From NCBI GenBank assembly GCA_007120055.1, contig SKOL01000139.1, positions 1 through 12,187 of the forward strand: a DNA stretch of 12,187 nucleotides, read 5' to 3'. Positions 1 through 6,721 of the stretch are shown here, piece by piece. The notes under the pieces are model-generated. The model was not told the origin of the DNA. It saw only the letters and a program-made list of their open reading frames with translations, and searched no databases. This DNA is from Anaerobacillus sp. GTDB lineage: Bacteria; Bacillota; Bacilli; Bacillales_H; Anaerobacillaceae. Made by a program: the position numbers and the translations under genes. Every line of letters starts with the position of its first letter. Position 1 is the first letter of the stretch.

Positions 1-124
1 AGGCTGGGACAAAACAAAGTGTCAGACACCGCTAGACACCGAATATAGACATATGATAAATCTTTACGTCTATATTTAGTAGGATCCGCGTGGTGTCAGA
101 CACTTTTGTCCCAGCCTCTTTTCT
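1..124 (+). terminator. Long nested hairpin terminator, repeat family B copy 1
   Basis: The arms 1-14 and 104-117 are exact reverse complements (AGGCTGGGACAAAA). A second pair, 17-30 and 92-105 (AAGTGTCAGACACC), is also exact, and an inner pair AATATAGAC/GTCTATATT lies near 42-50 and 68-76. The right arm runs into CTTTTCTT. The whole piece can fold as one stem of about 117 nt. It probably terminates a gene lying left of the window, because the next gene starts at 364. A closely similar element is at 4849-4965 and a shortened one at 6421-6468. Confidence 0.8.
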
Positions 125-176
125 TGTTGGTTAGGTGTAGGTATAATTTTATTGTAAATTCTCTCATATACTTTAA

Positions 177-289
177 TGAATTTCATAATTCATTATTCAC
201 GCCACTAAGACCAATATATAGTTGCGTCAAAACCATTCGCAAACTATATGTTTCGTGATGTGGCTCATTTTTGGTAATTATGAAATTCA
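177..289 (+). repeat. Palindromic intergenic element, family A copy 1
   Basis: A 113-bp element bounded by TGAATTTCATAATT and its reverse complement AATTATGAAATTCA. An inner stem GCCAC/GTGGC and a further arm built on ATATAGTTGCG face a loop near TCAAAACCATT. Three more copies are at 1588-1701, 3716-3828 (inverted) and 8997-9109. It has no coding capacity. It fills most of the gap between the terminator at the window start and the gene at 364. I see no clear target-site duplication. Confidence 0.88.
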
Positions 290-363
290 CTCACTTGAAT
301 ATACTATTTAGGTACCGTACTGTTTAAGTCACTCATGATTTTCATACAAGGAGATGTTGTTTT

Positions 364-747
364 ATGAAGAAACGTCTAACCTTCTTAATAGTCGGATTTT
401 TATGTTTAAACTTATCTATTTCAACATTTCCGTTGGCTTTAAATTCATTTACAACCGAAATATTAATGCATAAGTTAGTATTTGAACCATTTAAATGGTT
501 AGGCTCTATTTTACTATTTATTTCAGGTTTTTTTACTATTTCTAGGATAATAAAGATGATTTCAGAAAATGTTATGAAGCATAATAGTTTTAATAGAGAA
601 GCGTTGTGGATAGCACTAGTCATTTTAGGTTTTATCATCATTGCCCTCAATAATTTCTTGGTGTCGATAGCAGCATTCGTATTTTCCGCTTTCTATGGTA
701 TAATGGATGCTAATATTCACCGTAAAAGCCGGCATTATAGCAACTAG
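364..747 (+). CDS. Small multi-spanning membrane protein, unknown function
   Basis: A 127-residue protein with a strong ribosome site (AAGGAGAT, 348-355) nine bases before the ATG. Hydrophobic stretches near residues 5-27, 45-63, 80-97 and 98-115 suggest three or four membrane passes. The short loops are basic (RIIK near 61, MKHNSFNRE near 71), and the tail HRKSRHYSN is polar and basic. I recognise no catalytic motif. It sits directly before a YpbG-type phosphoesterase and probably shares its transcript, since the next ribosome site overlaps its stop codon. In B. subtilis the gene before ypbG is ypbF, also a small membrane protein. That equivalence rests on position only; I could not confirm sequence similarity, so no symbol is given. 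Confidence 0.85.
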   Translation: MKKRLTFLIVGFLCLNLSISTFPLALNSFTTEILMHKLVFEPFKWLGSILLFISGFFTISRIIKMISENVMKHNSFNREALWIALVILGFIIIALNNFLVSIAAFVFSAFYGIMDANIHRKSRHYSN

Positions 748-759
748 GTGGGATTTAAT

Positions 760-1533
760 TTGGTTATTTTAACATTAATTGGTACTTTCTTATTAATTTT
801 ATTATTACTTCATATGTGGCTTGAGAGTAGAAAAAATAAAATTACTTATACAGAGCTTTCATTCTCCAGCTTGCCTAAACAGTTTTCTGGAATGAAGCTT
901 TTTTTTATTTCAGATATTCATCATCGAGAAGTGAACAATTGTATTTTAAAAGAAATCCAAGGAAATGTAGATTTAATTATTATCGGTGGTGACTTGACAG
1001 AAAAAGGAGTACCGTTTTCACGAGTAGAAAAAAACATAAAATCTCTAACAAAGATTGCCCCGACTTATTTTGTTTGGGGAAATAATGATTATGAAGTAAA
1101 TCATTTCCGATTAGAAAGCATACTTCTTAATGAAGGTGTGAAGATTTTAGCTAATAGCTGTACGTCTTTTAAGCGCGATAGTGAAACTATTGATTTAATT
1201 GGTGTTGATGATTTTGGCCATCGTTTTGATAATCTTGAAGCATCCACTAAAGAGTGTAATGGAGATTTTCAAATATTAGTTAGTCATAATCCAGATATTA
1301 AAAAGAAATTGCGAGAAGTTCATAATATTAACTTAATTTTAAGTGGACATACGCACGGAGGACAAATTCGCTTATTTGGATATAGTATTAGTGAAAAGGC
1401 TGGATTATCTAAACTTAAAAATGATCTTTATATTCTTGTTAGTAATGGCTATGGGACAACAAGACTACCTCTACGATTAGGAGCGCCAGCAGAAGTCCAT
1501 ATAATCACTTTAAAGAACGGGGTAGTTGACTGA
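760..1533 (+). CDS. ypbG: Membrane-anchored metallophosphoesterase, YpbG-type
   Basis: A predicted binuclear-metal phosphoesterase of the calcineurin-like superfamily. Numbered from the TTG start, the motifs run in order: DIH (D52, H54), GGD (D78), GNND (107-110), VSHNPD (H176) and GHTHGGQ (196-202), so the full metal-binding set is present. The end, NGYGTTRLPLRLGAPAEVH, is typical of the YkuE/YaeI/YpbG group. Residues 2-18 form one hydrophobic helix, so the enzyme is probably tethered to the membrane with the catalytic domain just beyond it. I chose TTG at 760 because AGGTGG (746-751) lies eight bases before it. The GTG at 748 abuts the previous stop and has no ribosome site. At 257 residues it matches the family. 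The substrate is unknown: related enzymes act on nucleotides, lipids or phosphodiesters. Confidence 0.92.
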   Translation: MVILTLIGTFLLILLLLHMWLESRKNKITYTELSFSSLPKQFSGMKLFFISDIHHREVNNCILKEIQGNVDLIIIGGDLTEKGVPFSRVEKNIKSLTKIAPTYFVWGNNDYEVNHFRLESILLNEGVKILANSCTSFKRDSETIDLIGVDDFGHRFDNLEASTKECNGDFQILVSHNPDIKKKLREVHNINLILSGHTHGGQIRLFGYSISEKAGLSKLKNDLYILVSNGYGTTRLPLRLGAPAEVHIITLKNGVVD

Positions 1534-1587
1534 AACAGACAAAATCTTTTAAAAAAGAGTTATTAGAAAAATTGTCCAGTTATTTAA

Positions 1588-1701
1588 TGAATTTCATAAT
1601 TCATGATTCTCGCCACTAAGATCAATATATAGTTGCGTCAAAATCATTTCGCAAACTATATATTGCATGATGTGGCTCATTTTTGGTAATTATGAAATTC
1701 A
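1588..1701 (+). repeat. Palindromic intergenic element, family A copy 2
   Basis: A 114-bp copy in the same orientation as copy 1, with the same 14-bp terminal inverted repeats and GCCAC/GTGGC inner stem. The central arm CAATATATAGTTGCG faces CGCAAACTATATATTG with one bulged base. It lies 54 bp after the phosphoesterase stop. No U-rich tract follows, so it does not look like an ordinary terminator. Confidence 0.88.
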
Positions 1702-1762
1702 CTCATTAAAATGAAAATAATGATAAAAGTTATTCAAATTTTACTCAAGGAAACAATGATTA

Positions 1763-1768
1763 TATAAT
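1763..1768 (+). promoter_or_regulatory. Possible -10 element for the B12-type regulator
   Basis: TATAAT lies inside TATATAATTA, about 40 bp before the ATG at 1807. No good -35 hexamer is visible 16-18 bp upstream. A weak -35 would be expected for an activated or autoregulated promoter, but it leaves this call tentative. Confidence 0.35.
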
Positions 1769-1806
1769 TAATGCAAGCAACTGGTAAATGGTTTGGGGGT
1801 TGAACA

Positions 1807-2715
1807 ATGGGTGAAGATAAAGCAAAGTATAATATAAAAGCGATTTCAACTATGTTAGGAATTCAACCTGGAACATTAAGGGCATGGGAACGAAGGTACA
1901 AAATCATCGAACCGATAAGAAATGAATCAGGACATCGCTTATATTCAGAAGAGCATGTGGCTGTTTTGCGATGGTTGATAGATAAAGTTAATAAAGGATT
2001 TACAATTGGACAAGCGGTTGGTCTGCTAGAGAAAGGAAATATAGACGTACAATCACAAGAAGAAGAATCACTATATAATAATAATAAGTTAAATTCGCTT
2101 GTGTTTGATCTTGAGGAAAGTTTGTTAAATTTTCAAGAGTTTAAAGCAAATCAAATATTAGATGAGGCGTTTAATATTTTTTCTATTGAAAAAGTAGTGA
2201 TGGATGTAATAGGTCCGGTTTTGGTTAGTATAGGTGACAAGTGGGAAAGATGTGAAATTACAGTAGCGCACGAACATTACGCTACACAATATTTAAAAAC
2301 GAGAATAATGATCATTTCTCATCATTTACAAATTGATCCGCTTCAACCTAAAGCAGTTGCTATTTGTGGTGTGAATGAACGGCATGAATTAGGGTTGTTA
2401 ACTTTTACTTTATATTTAAGAAGAAAAGGGTTTGAGGTAATTTATTTAGGAACGAATGTCCCAACTGAAGACCTAAAAATTGTATTACAAGAGGTGGACG
2501 CAAAATATTTATTCGTTTCTTGTTCACTTAAAGAGTATTTACCTGAAACTCTTTCTTTTATTCATGAAATAGAGCGATCTTCTCCTTCTTTAAAAATCGG
2601 AATTGGAGGCCATGCATTTCGGAGTACTTCGCAACAAAAGGTAGAACCATTCAATAAATATCTACTCGGTTTTACAAAGGATGAGTGGAACGAATGGTTA
2701 AATGTTACACTTTAA
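1807..2715 (+). CDS. MerR-type regulator with cobalamin-binding domain (LitR/CarH-like)
   Basis: A 302-residue transcription factor. Residues 8-75 are a MerR winged helix (YNIKAISTMLGIQPGTLRAWERR, then GHRLYSEEH). Residues about 95-170 match the helical cap over cobalamin, with W146 followed nine residues later by E156-H157, the Wx9EH signature of CarH. Residues 181-300 are a Rossmann-like B12 fold with E191-x-H193-x-x-G196, the lower-ligand motif in its ExHxxG form, and a late GG (267-268). In CarH and LitR, adenosylcobalamin in the dark holds a DNA-bound tetramer that light breaks; B. megaterium LitR controls carotenoid genes. Here residue 147 after the tryptophan is Glu, where Thermus CarH has the His that caps cobalt after photolysis. 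No carotenoid gene is in the window, so its targets are unknown. A GGGGGT run lies just before the ATG. It could instead sense cobalamin supply. Confidence 0.9.
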   Translation: MGEDKAKYNIKAISTMLGIQPGTLRAWERRYKIIEPIRNESGHRLYSEEHVAVLRWLIDKVNKGFTIGQAVGLLEKGNIDVQSQEEESLYNNNKLNSLVFDLEESLLNFQEFKANQILDEAFNIFSIEKVVMDVIGPVLVSIGDKWERCEITVAHEHYATQYLKTRIMIISHHLQIDPLQPKAVAICGVNERHELGLLTFTLYLRRKGFEVIYLGTNVPTEDLKIVLQEVDAKYLFVSCSLKEYLPETLSFIHEIERSSPSLKIGIGGHAFRSTSQQKVEPFNKYLLGFTKDEWNEWLNVTL

Positions 2716-2820
2716 GAAATTTGGCTAATACCTCTTCAATAATTTTAAATGAACCTATTTATACCTATTTTCATATCTTATTATTAACTAATTCCTAGGT
2801 ATAAAAAGGAGGGAAGTAAG

Positions 2821-3414
2821 ATGCGATTAGAACGACTTAATTATGATAAGATCAAGATTTTTCTTACTTTTGATGACCTCAGTGAACGTGGGATAACGAA
2901 GGAAGAAATGTGGCAAGATATACCAAAAGTTCACCAACTTTTTCGTGATATGATGTTAGAGGCGAGTGACGAACTAGGGTTTGAAGCCGATGGACCAATC
3001 GCTATTGAAGTATTCTCTGTACCGGCACAAGGAATGGTGATTATCGTTTCAAAAGCTCAACCCGACCATAATGTCGAAGAACAATTTGATGACGGCTTTA
3101 TTGAAATGCAAGTAACGTTAGATGAAAGTGAAGAGATTATTTATGAATTTTATAATATAGAGGATGTTATTTCTTTAGCACCGAGACTTACTAGTTTTGG
3201 TGTAACATCAGGTTGCTTACTTCACTTTGAAAATAAGTATTTCATCACCTTTGATGAACAAGAGTTGTTTGGTATAGATATGGATGCGTTTATTGCGCTT
3301 TTATCTGAATTTGGGTACCCTTCTACGACAACAATTTTTCGTTTAAATGAATACGGATTAAATATTATTGAAAATAATGCGATTGAAAAAGTTTATCATA
3401 CATTTTTCAAATAA
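2821..3414 (+). CDS. ypbH: MecA-family ClpC adaptor YpbH (MecB)
   Basis: A 197-residue cytoplasmic adaptor closely resembling B. subtilis YpbH, the MecA paralogue. The first 20 residues (MRLERLNYDKIKIFLTFDDL) and GFEADGPIAIEVF (53-65) are diagnostic of the substrate-binding N domain. An acidic linker spans about 81-100, and EFIEMQVTLDESE-like sequence leads into the ClpC-binding C domain (about 105-197, with YPSTTTIFRLNEYG at 166-179). Family members deliver proteins to ClpCP; MecA targets the competence factor ComK, and YpbH affects competence and sporulation. The start has a very strong ribosome site (AAGGAGGGAAG, about 2806-2816). It appears to be a single-gene unit, with a strong terminator overlapping its stop codon. 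Confidence 0.95.
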   Translation: MRLERLNYDKIKIFLTFDDLSERGITKEEMWQDIPKVHQLFRDMMLEASDELGFEADGPIAIEVFSVPAQGMVIIVSKAQPDHNVEEQFDDGFIEMQVTLDESEEIIYEFYNIEDVISLAPRLTSFGVTSGCLLHFENKYFITFDEQELFGIDMDAFIALLSEFGYPSTTTIFRLNEYGLNIIENNAIEKVYHTFFK

Positions 3415-3447
3415 ACCTCAAAATGATGCTTTGAGGTTTATTTTTTG
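3413..3447 (+). terminator. Intrinsic terminator of ypbH
   Basis: The stem AAACCTCAAA (3413-3422) and TTTGAGGTTT (3430-3439) is exact over 10 bp with a 7-base loop, followed by ATTTTTTG. The left arm begins inside the stop codon of ypbH. Confidence 0.93.
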
Positions 3448-3454
3448 TATTAAA

Positions 3455-3483
3455 GTTGGTTTGTTGGTTAGTGGCTAGTTGGT
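3455..3483. repeat. GTTGGTTA-type low-complexity tract
   Basis: A GTTGG-rich stretch with interrupted GTTGGTTA units. A cleaner tandem version is at 9436-9456, and a single unit occurs at 125-132. All three are intergenic. No function is recognised. Confidence 0.55.
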
Positions 3484-3528
3484 ATTAGATGGCGACGGAA
3501 TGGTCGTCATGTGCATTTTGTATGAAAA

Positions 3529-3606
3529 AAGAATGAGCGATTTCCTGAACGAGCCTCTAAAACTCGATAGAGGTTTACAGCGAAGAGAAGGAAATCGCTT
3601 GTTCTT
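3529..3606 (+). other. Branched long hairpin, possible structured RNA or terminator
   Basis: AAGAATGAGCGATTTCCT (3529-3546) pairs with AGGAAATCGCTTGTTCTT (3589-3606) over 18 bp, with two G-U wobbles. Inside, CCTCTA (3554-3559) pairs with TAGAGG (3568-3573), giving an outer stem, an internal loop and a second stem. It is preceded by AAAAAA and followed by TT then AC, so it is a poor terminator. It lies in a 500-base gap between ypbH and the ligase gene, after the ypbH terminator has already ended that transcript. A smaller hairpin (ATGGCGAC 3489-3496 with GTCGTCAT 3503-3510) lies just upstream. It resembles none of the repeat families in this window. Confidence 0.55.
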
Positions 3607-3715
3607 TTACATATTAGAAGTTGACGATTAATCGGTATGAGTGTTTTATATGAAAAATACATTGATTTTTAAACATAGAGTGTTATCATAAAGTAGTAAT
3701 TTTTAGTTAAACAAA

Positions 3716-3828
3716 TGAATTTCATAATTACCAAAAACGAGCCAGATCACGCAATATATAGTTTGCGAGTGGTTTTGACGCAACTATATATTGATCTTCG
3801 TGGCGGAAATAATGAATTATGAAATTCA
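3716..3828 (-). repeat. Palindromic intergenic element, family A copy 3 (inverted)
   Basis: A 113-bp copy in the opposite orientation to the other three. Its reverse complement matches copies 1 and 2 nearly base for base, including TGAATTTCATAATTCATTA and the ATATAGTTGCGTCAAAAC core. One inner-stem base differs (CTGGC in place of GTGGC), leaving a mismatch. It lies 87 bp before the ligase start. Confidence 0.88.
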
Positions 3829-3914
3829 TTAAAACATTAAAAAACAAGGTACAATTAACTTGTTAGGCGAATATACTATTTTAAACTTTACGTTTGTAGG
3901 AGTGATTGAATCAA

Positions 3915-4838
3915 ATGAAAATTGCTGTAATTTATGGTGGTACTTCTGCTGAAAGAGAAGTCTCGTTATCTAGTGGAAAAGGGATTATTGAGGCATTAAA
4001 GAAAAAAGGGTATGAAGTAACGGGGATCGATTTTCAAGGGACAAAAAATTGTTTAAATCGCATTATGAATATAGATGTAGATATTTTCTTTATAGGGCTT
4101 CACGGGCGATTAGGTGAAGATGGAAGAGTTCAAGGATTTTTAGATTTATTAAATAAACCGTATGTAGGATCCAAAGTTTTAGGTTCAGCGATTGCGATGG
4201 ATAAAGCACGATCAAAGAAATTGTTCGGGTTAAATGGAATAAGAGTTGCAAAAGAAAAAGTTCTTGAAAGCTATGCTTTTAACGAAGAAAATTTCTCTCA
4301 TAGTTTAACGTATCCGGTAGTGGTAAAGCCGAACCATGAAGGGTCAACGATCGGTTTAACGATCGCTCAAAATGAAAAAGAACTTTTAGATGGTGTTAAA
4401 GCAGCGTTTAAACATGATGAAGTCGTTTTATTAGAAGAGTTTATAGCTGGTAGAGAGGTAACGGTTGCAGTGTTGGGTAGCAAAGGTGATGTTAAAGCGT
4501 TACCGATTGTTGAGATTGTCCCGAAAAATGCCTATTATGACTATGAATCAAAATATGCGCCTGGGATGAGTGAGCATATTGTACCAGCGAAAATAAGTAA
4601 TGAGCTCACAACTTTATTACAGGAACAAGCGGTTTTAGCACATGTTGCAATAGGCTGCGATGTATATTCAAGAGTAGACTTCATCATCCCGCATGATGGA
4701 TCTGCACCAGTTATTTTAGAAGTTAACACGTTGCCAGGGATGACTCCTACTAGTTTATATCCAGATGCTTGTAGAGAAATAGGCTTATCATATGAAGATA
4801 TGATTGATACTTTAGTTAAATTATCTTTAAAAAAATAA
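3915..4838 (+). CDS. ddl: D-alanine--D-alanine ligase, short (DdlB) type
   Basis: An ATP-grasp enzyme that joins two D-alanines for the peptidoglycan pentapeptide, in the cytoplasm. The motifs are YGGTSAEREVSLSSG (7-21, E13), GLHGRLGEDGRVQG (61-74), KPNHEGSTIGL (138-148, S144), LLEEFIAGREVTV (172-184), YYDYESKY (207-214), SRVDFI (252-257, D255) and EVNTLPGMTPTSLYP (269-283, E269, N271). The Glu-Ser-Tyr set matches E15, S150 and Y216 of E. coli DdlB; Tyr at the last site favours D-Ala-D-Ala over D-Ala-D-lactate. I chose ATG 3915 because AGGAGTG (3898-3904) is 10 bases before it and nearly abuts the in-frame TTG at 3906. It has 307 residues, whereas B. subtilis Ddl is about 350, so a second, longer ligase may exist elsewhere. 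It is probably transcribed alone, ending at the hairpin from 4849. Confidence 0.95.
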   Translation: MKIAVIYGGTSAEREVSLSSGKGIIEALKKKGYEVTGIDFQGTKNCLNRIMNIDVDIFFIGLHGRLGEDGRVQGFLDLLNKPYVGSKVLGSAIAMDKARSKKLFGLNGIRVAKEKVLESYAFNEENFSHSLTYPVVVKPNHEGSTIGLTIAQNEKELLDGVKAAFKHDEVVLLEEFIAGREVTVAVLGSKGDVKALPIVEIVPKNAYYDYESKYAPGMSEHIVPAKISNELTTLLQEQAVLAHVAIGCDVYSRVDFIIPHDGSAPVILEVNTLPGMTPTSLYPDACREIGLSYEDMIDTLVKLSLKK

Positions 4839-4848
4839 GAAAACATAA

Positions 4849-4966
4849 AGGCGCTGTCCTAGTGTCAGACACCGTTAGGCACCAAATATAGACGGATAAT
4901 AAATTTATACGTCTATATTTGGTAAGTTCTCCCTGGTATCAGACACTTATGAGACAGTCCTTTTTA
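4849..4966 (+). terminator. Hairpin terminator of ddl, repeat family B copy 2
   Basis: Starting 10 bp after the ligase stop, an imperfect outer stem (AGGCGCTGTCCT with GAGACAGTCCT) closes an AGTGTCAGACACC/GGTATCAGACACTT stem. Inside, CCAAATATAGAC pairs exactly with GTCTATATTTGG over 12 bp. The right arm ends in TTTTT. The internal sequence is closely alike to the element at 1-117. Confidence 0.85.
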
Positions 4967-4988
4967 TATTTAAAAGGGCCTTTAAATG

Positions 4989-5034
4989 ATTTTTAAAAAT
5001 ATTTTTAAAAAATATTTTTAAAAAATATTAAAAG
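4989..5034. other. Phased A/T tracts upstream of gudB
   Basis: Three ATTTTTAAAAA units begin at 4989, 5001 and 5014, a spacing of 12-13 bp. Such tracts can bend DNA, or act as an upstream element for RNA polymerase. The first base is about 140 bp before the gudB start. A TATAGT at about 5065 could be a -10, but no -35 at proper spacing is convincing. Confidence 0.5.
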
Positions 5035-5129
5035 TTTGGTGGAAAAAATGTCTCAACTTCTTTATAGTATATATGTAAAGGCTTTCATTTTAAACTAGAT
5101 AAGATAGAAAAATTTTAGAGGTGAATAAA

Positions 5130-6395
5130 ATGGCTAGCAACGTAAGTAGTAACAATGAATCTACAGATGTTTTAAAGTCAACACAAACTGTCATCAAGAA
5201 AGCGCTAGATAAACTTGGTTATTCAGACGAAGTTTTCGAGTTAATGAAGGAACCGATTAGATTATTAACTGTTCGAATTCCAGTTCGAATGGATGATGAC
5301 TCAATAAAAATTTTCACTGGTTATCGTGCTCAACATAATGATGCGGTTGGTCCGACAAAAGGTGGAGTTCGCTTCCATCCGAATGTTACCGAAAAAGAAG
5401 TTAAAGCACTTTCTGTTTGGATGAGTTTAAAAGCAGGGATCGTTGATTTACCTTACGGGGGAGGAAAAGGCGGTATTATTTGTGATCCTCGTGAAATGTC
5501 TTTTCGTGAATTAGAGCGTTTAAGTAGAGGTTACGTACGAGCGATTAGTCAAATTGTTGGCCCTACTAAAGATATTCCTGCACCTGATGTATTTACGAAC
5601 TCACAAATTATGGCATGGATGATGGATGAGTATAGCAGAATAAAAGAGTTTGACTCACCAGGCTTTATTACTGGAAAGCCGATTGTGTTAGGGGGTTCCC
5701 ACGGTAGAGAAACCGCAACGGCTAAAGGAGTTACGATCTGTATTAGAGAAGCCGCGAAAAAGAAAGGTTTCAGCATCGAAAATGCCCGTGTTGTTATTCA
5801 AGGGTTTGGAAATGCAGGGAGCTTTTTAGCTAAGTTTATGCACGATGCTGGAGCAAAAGTGGTTGGAATCTCTGATGCTTACGGGGCTCTATATGACCCT
5901 GAAGGCTTAGATATCGATTATTTATTAGATCGGCGTGATAGCTTTGGTACTGTTACAAAATTATTTAAAGATACCATCACTAATAAGGAACTTTTAGAAT
6001 TAGAATGTGATATTTTAGTACCGGCAGCGATTGAAAATCAAATTACCGAAGAAAATGTAAGAAACATTAAAGCTAAAATTGTTGTTGAAGCAGCGAATGG
6101 TCCGACAACAATCGAAGCAACAAAAATATTAACTGAAAGAGACATTCTTCTTGTTCCTGATGTTCTTGCTAGTGCAGGTGGAGTAACCGTATCTTATTTT
6201 GAATGGGTTCAAAACAATCAAGGCTATTATTGGACGGAAGAAGAAATTGAAAAGAAATTGGAAAGTGTCATGGTAACTTCTTTTGAAAATGTTTATCGAA
6301 TCGCTGCAACACGAAAAGTTGATATGCGTTTAGCTGCATATATGGTAGGGGTTCGTAAAATGGCAGAAGCTTCTCGCTTTAGAGGATGGATTTAA
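5130..6395 (+). CDS. gudB: NAD-dependent glutamate dehydrogenase GudB
   Basis: It oxidises glutamate to 2-oxoglutarate and ammonia in the cytoplasm, the main catabolic route for glutamate in Bacillus. The 421 residues align almost throughout with B. subtilis GudB (about 427). Active-site lysines are in GPTKGG (K77), SLKAG (K101) and GGGKGG (K113); the catalytic Asp is in PAPDVFTN (D153). The NAD-binding Rossmann turn is VVIQGFGNAGSFLAKF, and the C-terminus ends in ASRFRGWI. Laboratory strain B. subtilis 168 has a 9-bp (Val-Lys-Ala) duplication that inactivates GudB. Here EKEVKALSVW carries the triplet once, so the enzyme should be active. The start is ATG 5130, with GAGGTG (5118-5123) as ribosome site; the upstream in-frame GTG at 5121 lies inside that site. 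RocG is the close alternative, but the position after ypbH favours GudB. Confidence 0.96.
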   Translation: MASNVSSNNESTDVLKSTQTVIKKALDKLGYSDEVFELMKEPIRLLTVRIPVRMDDDSIKIFTGYRAQHNDAVGPTKGGVRFHPNVTEKEVKALSVWMSLKAGIVDLPYGGGKGGIICDPREMSFRELERLSRGYVRAISQIVGPTKDIPAPDVFTNSQIMAWMMDEYSRIKEFDSPGFITGKPIVLGGSHGRETATAKGVTICIREAAKKKGFSIENARVVIQGFGNAGSFLAKFMHDAGAKVVGISDAYGALYDPEGLDIDYLLDRRDSFGTVTKLFKDTITNKELLELECDILVPAAIENQITEENVRNIKAKIVVEAANGPTTIEATKILTERDILLVPDVLASAGGVTVSYFEWVQNNQGYYWTEEEIEKKLESVMVTSFENVYRIAATRKVDMRLAAYMVGVRKMAEASRFRGWI

Positions 6396-6420
6396 CCATT
6401 TAACTAGTACAATCAAAAAA

Positions 6421-6468
6421 GGGCTGTCCAAAAATAAAGTGTCATACACTTATTGGACAGTCCCTTTT
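6421..6468 (+). terminator. Terminator of gudB, shortened repeat family B copy 3
   Basis: GGGCTGTCC (6421-6429) pairs with GGACAGTCCC (6455-6464), with one G-U. The interior is only AAGTGTCATACACTT (6437-6451), itself a hairpin, and TTTT follows. Compared with the 117-bp copies it lacks the middle 60-70 bases and one GTGTC arm. It lies 25 bp after the gudB stop. Confidence 0.88.
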
Positions 6469-6475
6469 GCTTCTT

Positions 6476-6672
6476 GTCTAGCTTCAGCGCCTAGCACTTC
6501 GAGCGCTTCGATCCATCGATATTTATCTACTCGAGGATGATAAATCAAGAGGAGATAAATCGTCGATGGATCTCCAGCGCTTTTCACTGCTCCTGCGGTT
6601 ACTCGTCGCAAAGCACAGAGAAGATTATCGATGAAGCAGCTTGGCTGATCAAGGCGCTTGCGCTTTTCTTGT
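6476..6672. repeat. GC-richer interspersed repeat, family C copy 1
   Basis: It runs from GTCTAGCTTCAGCGCCTAG to AAGGCGCTTGCGCTTTTCT. AGCGCCT near the start and AGGCGCT near the end are complementary. Within it, GATCCATCGA (6510-6519) pairs with TCGATGGATC (6563-6572), and ATTTATCT (6521-6528) with AGATAAAT (6553-6560), an 18-bp stem with a small internal loop. From memory, elements opening TCTAGCT.CAGCGCC and closing GCGCTTTTCTT are scattered through many Bacillus genomes. The second copy is at 11863-11956. It occupies most of the gap between the convergent gudB and asparaginase genes; the base composition is clearly richer in G+C than the neighbours. Confidence 0.75.
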
Positions 6673-6721
6673 GCGGACATATAATCCGGAAAGCATTTGC
6701 ATAAAAGGGGGGATCGACTTT

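Noticed and set aside
177..289. Target-site duplication around family A
   Set aside because: Left flanks often read TTTAA and right flanks CTCA, but these are not duplications of each other at any copy.
342..650. Minus-strand open frame opposite the small membrane protein
   Set aside because: It is antisense to a gene with a much better ribosome site and a plausible membrane protein.
748..759. GTG start at 748 for the phosphoesterase
   Set aside because: AGGTGG overlaps this codon and is well placed for the TTG at 760; nothing suitable lies upstream of 748.
2759..2804. Inverted repeat TTATACCT/AGGTATAA before ypbH
   Set aside because: Arms of only 8 bp are 30 bases apart in AT-rich DNA, with no further symmetry; chance is a sufficient explanation.
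6450..6680. Minus-strand open frame of 76 codons after gudB
   Set aside because: It lies wholly within the gudB terminator and repeat family C; its product is arginine- and alanine-rich as expected from repeat DNA, and no ribosome site was evident.
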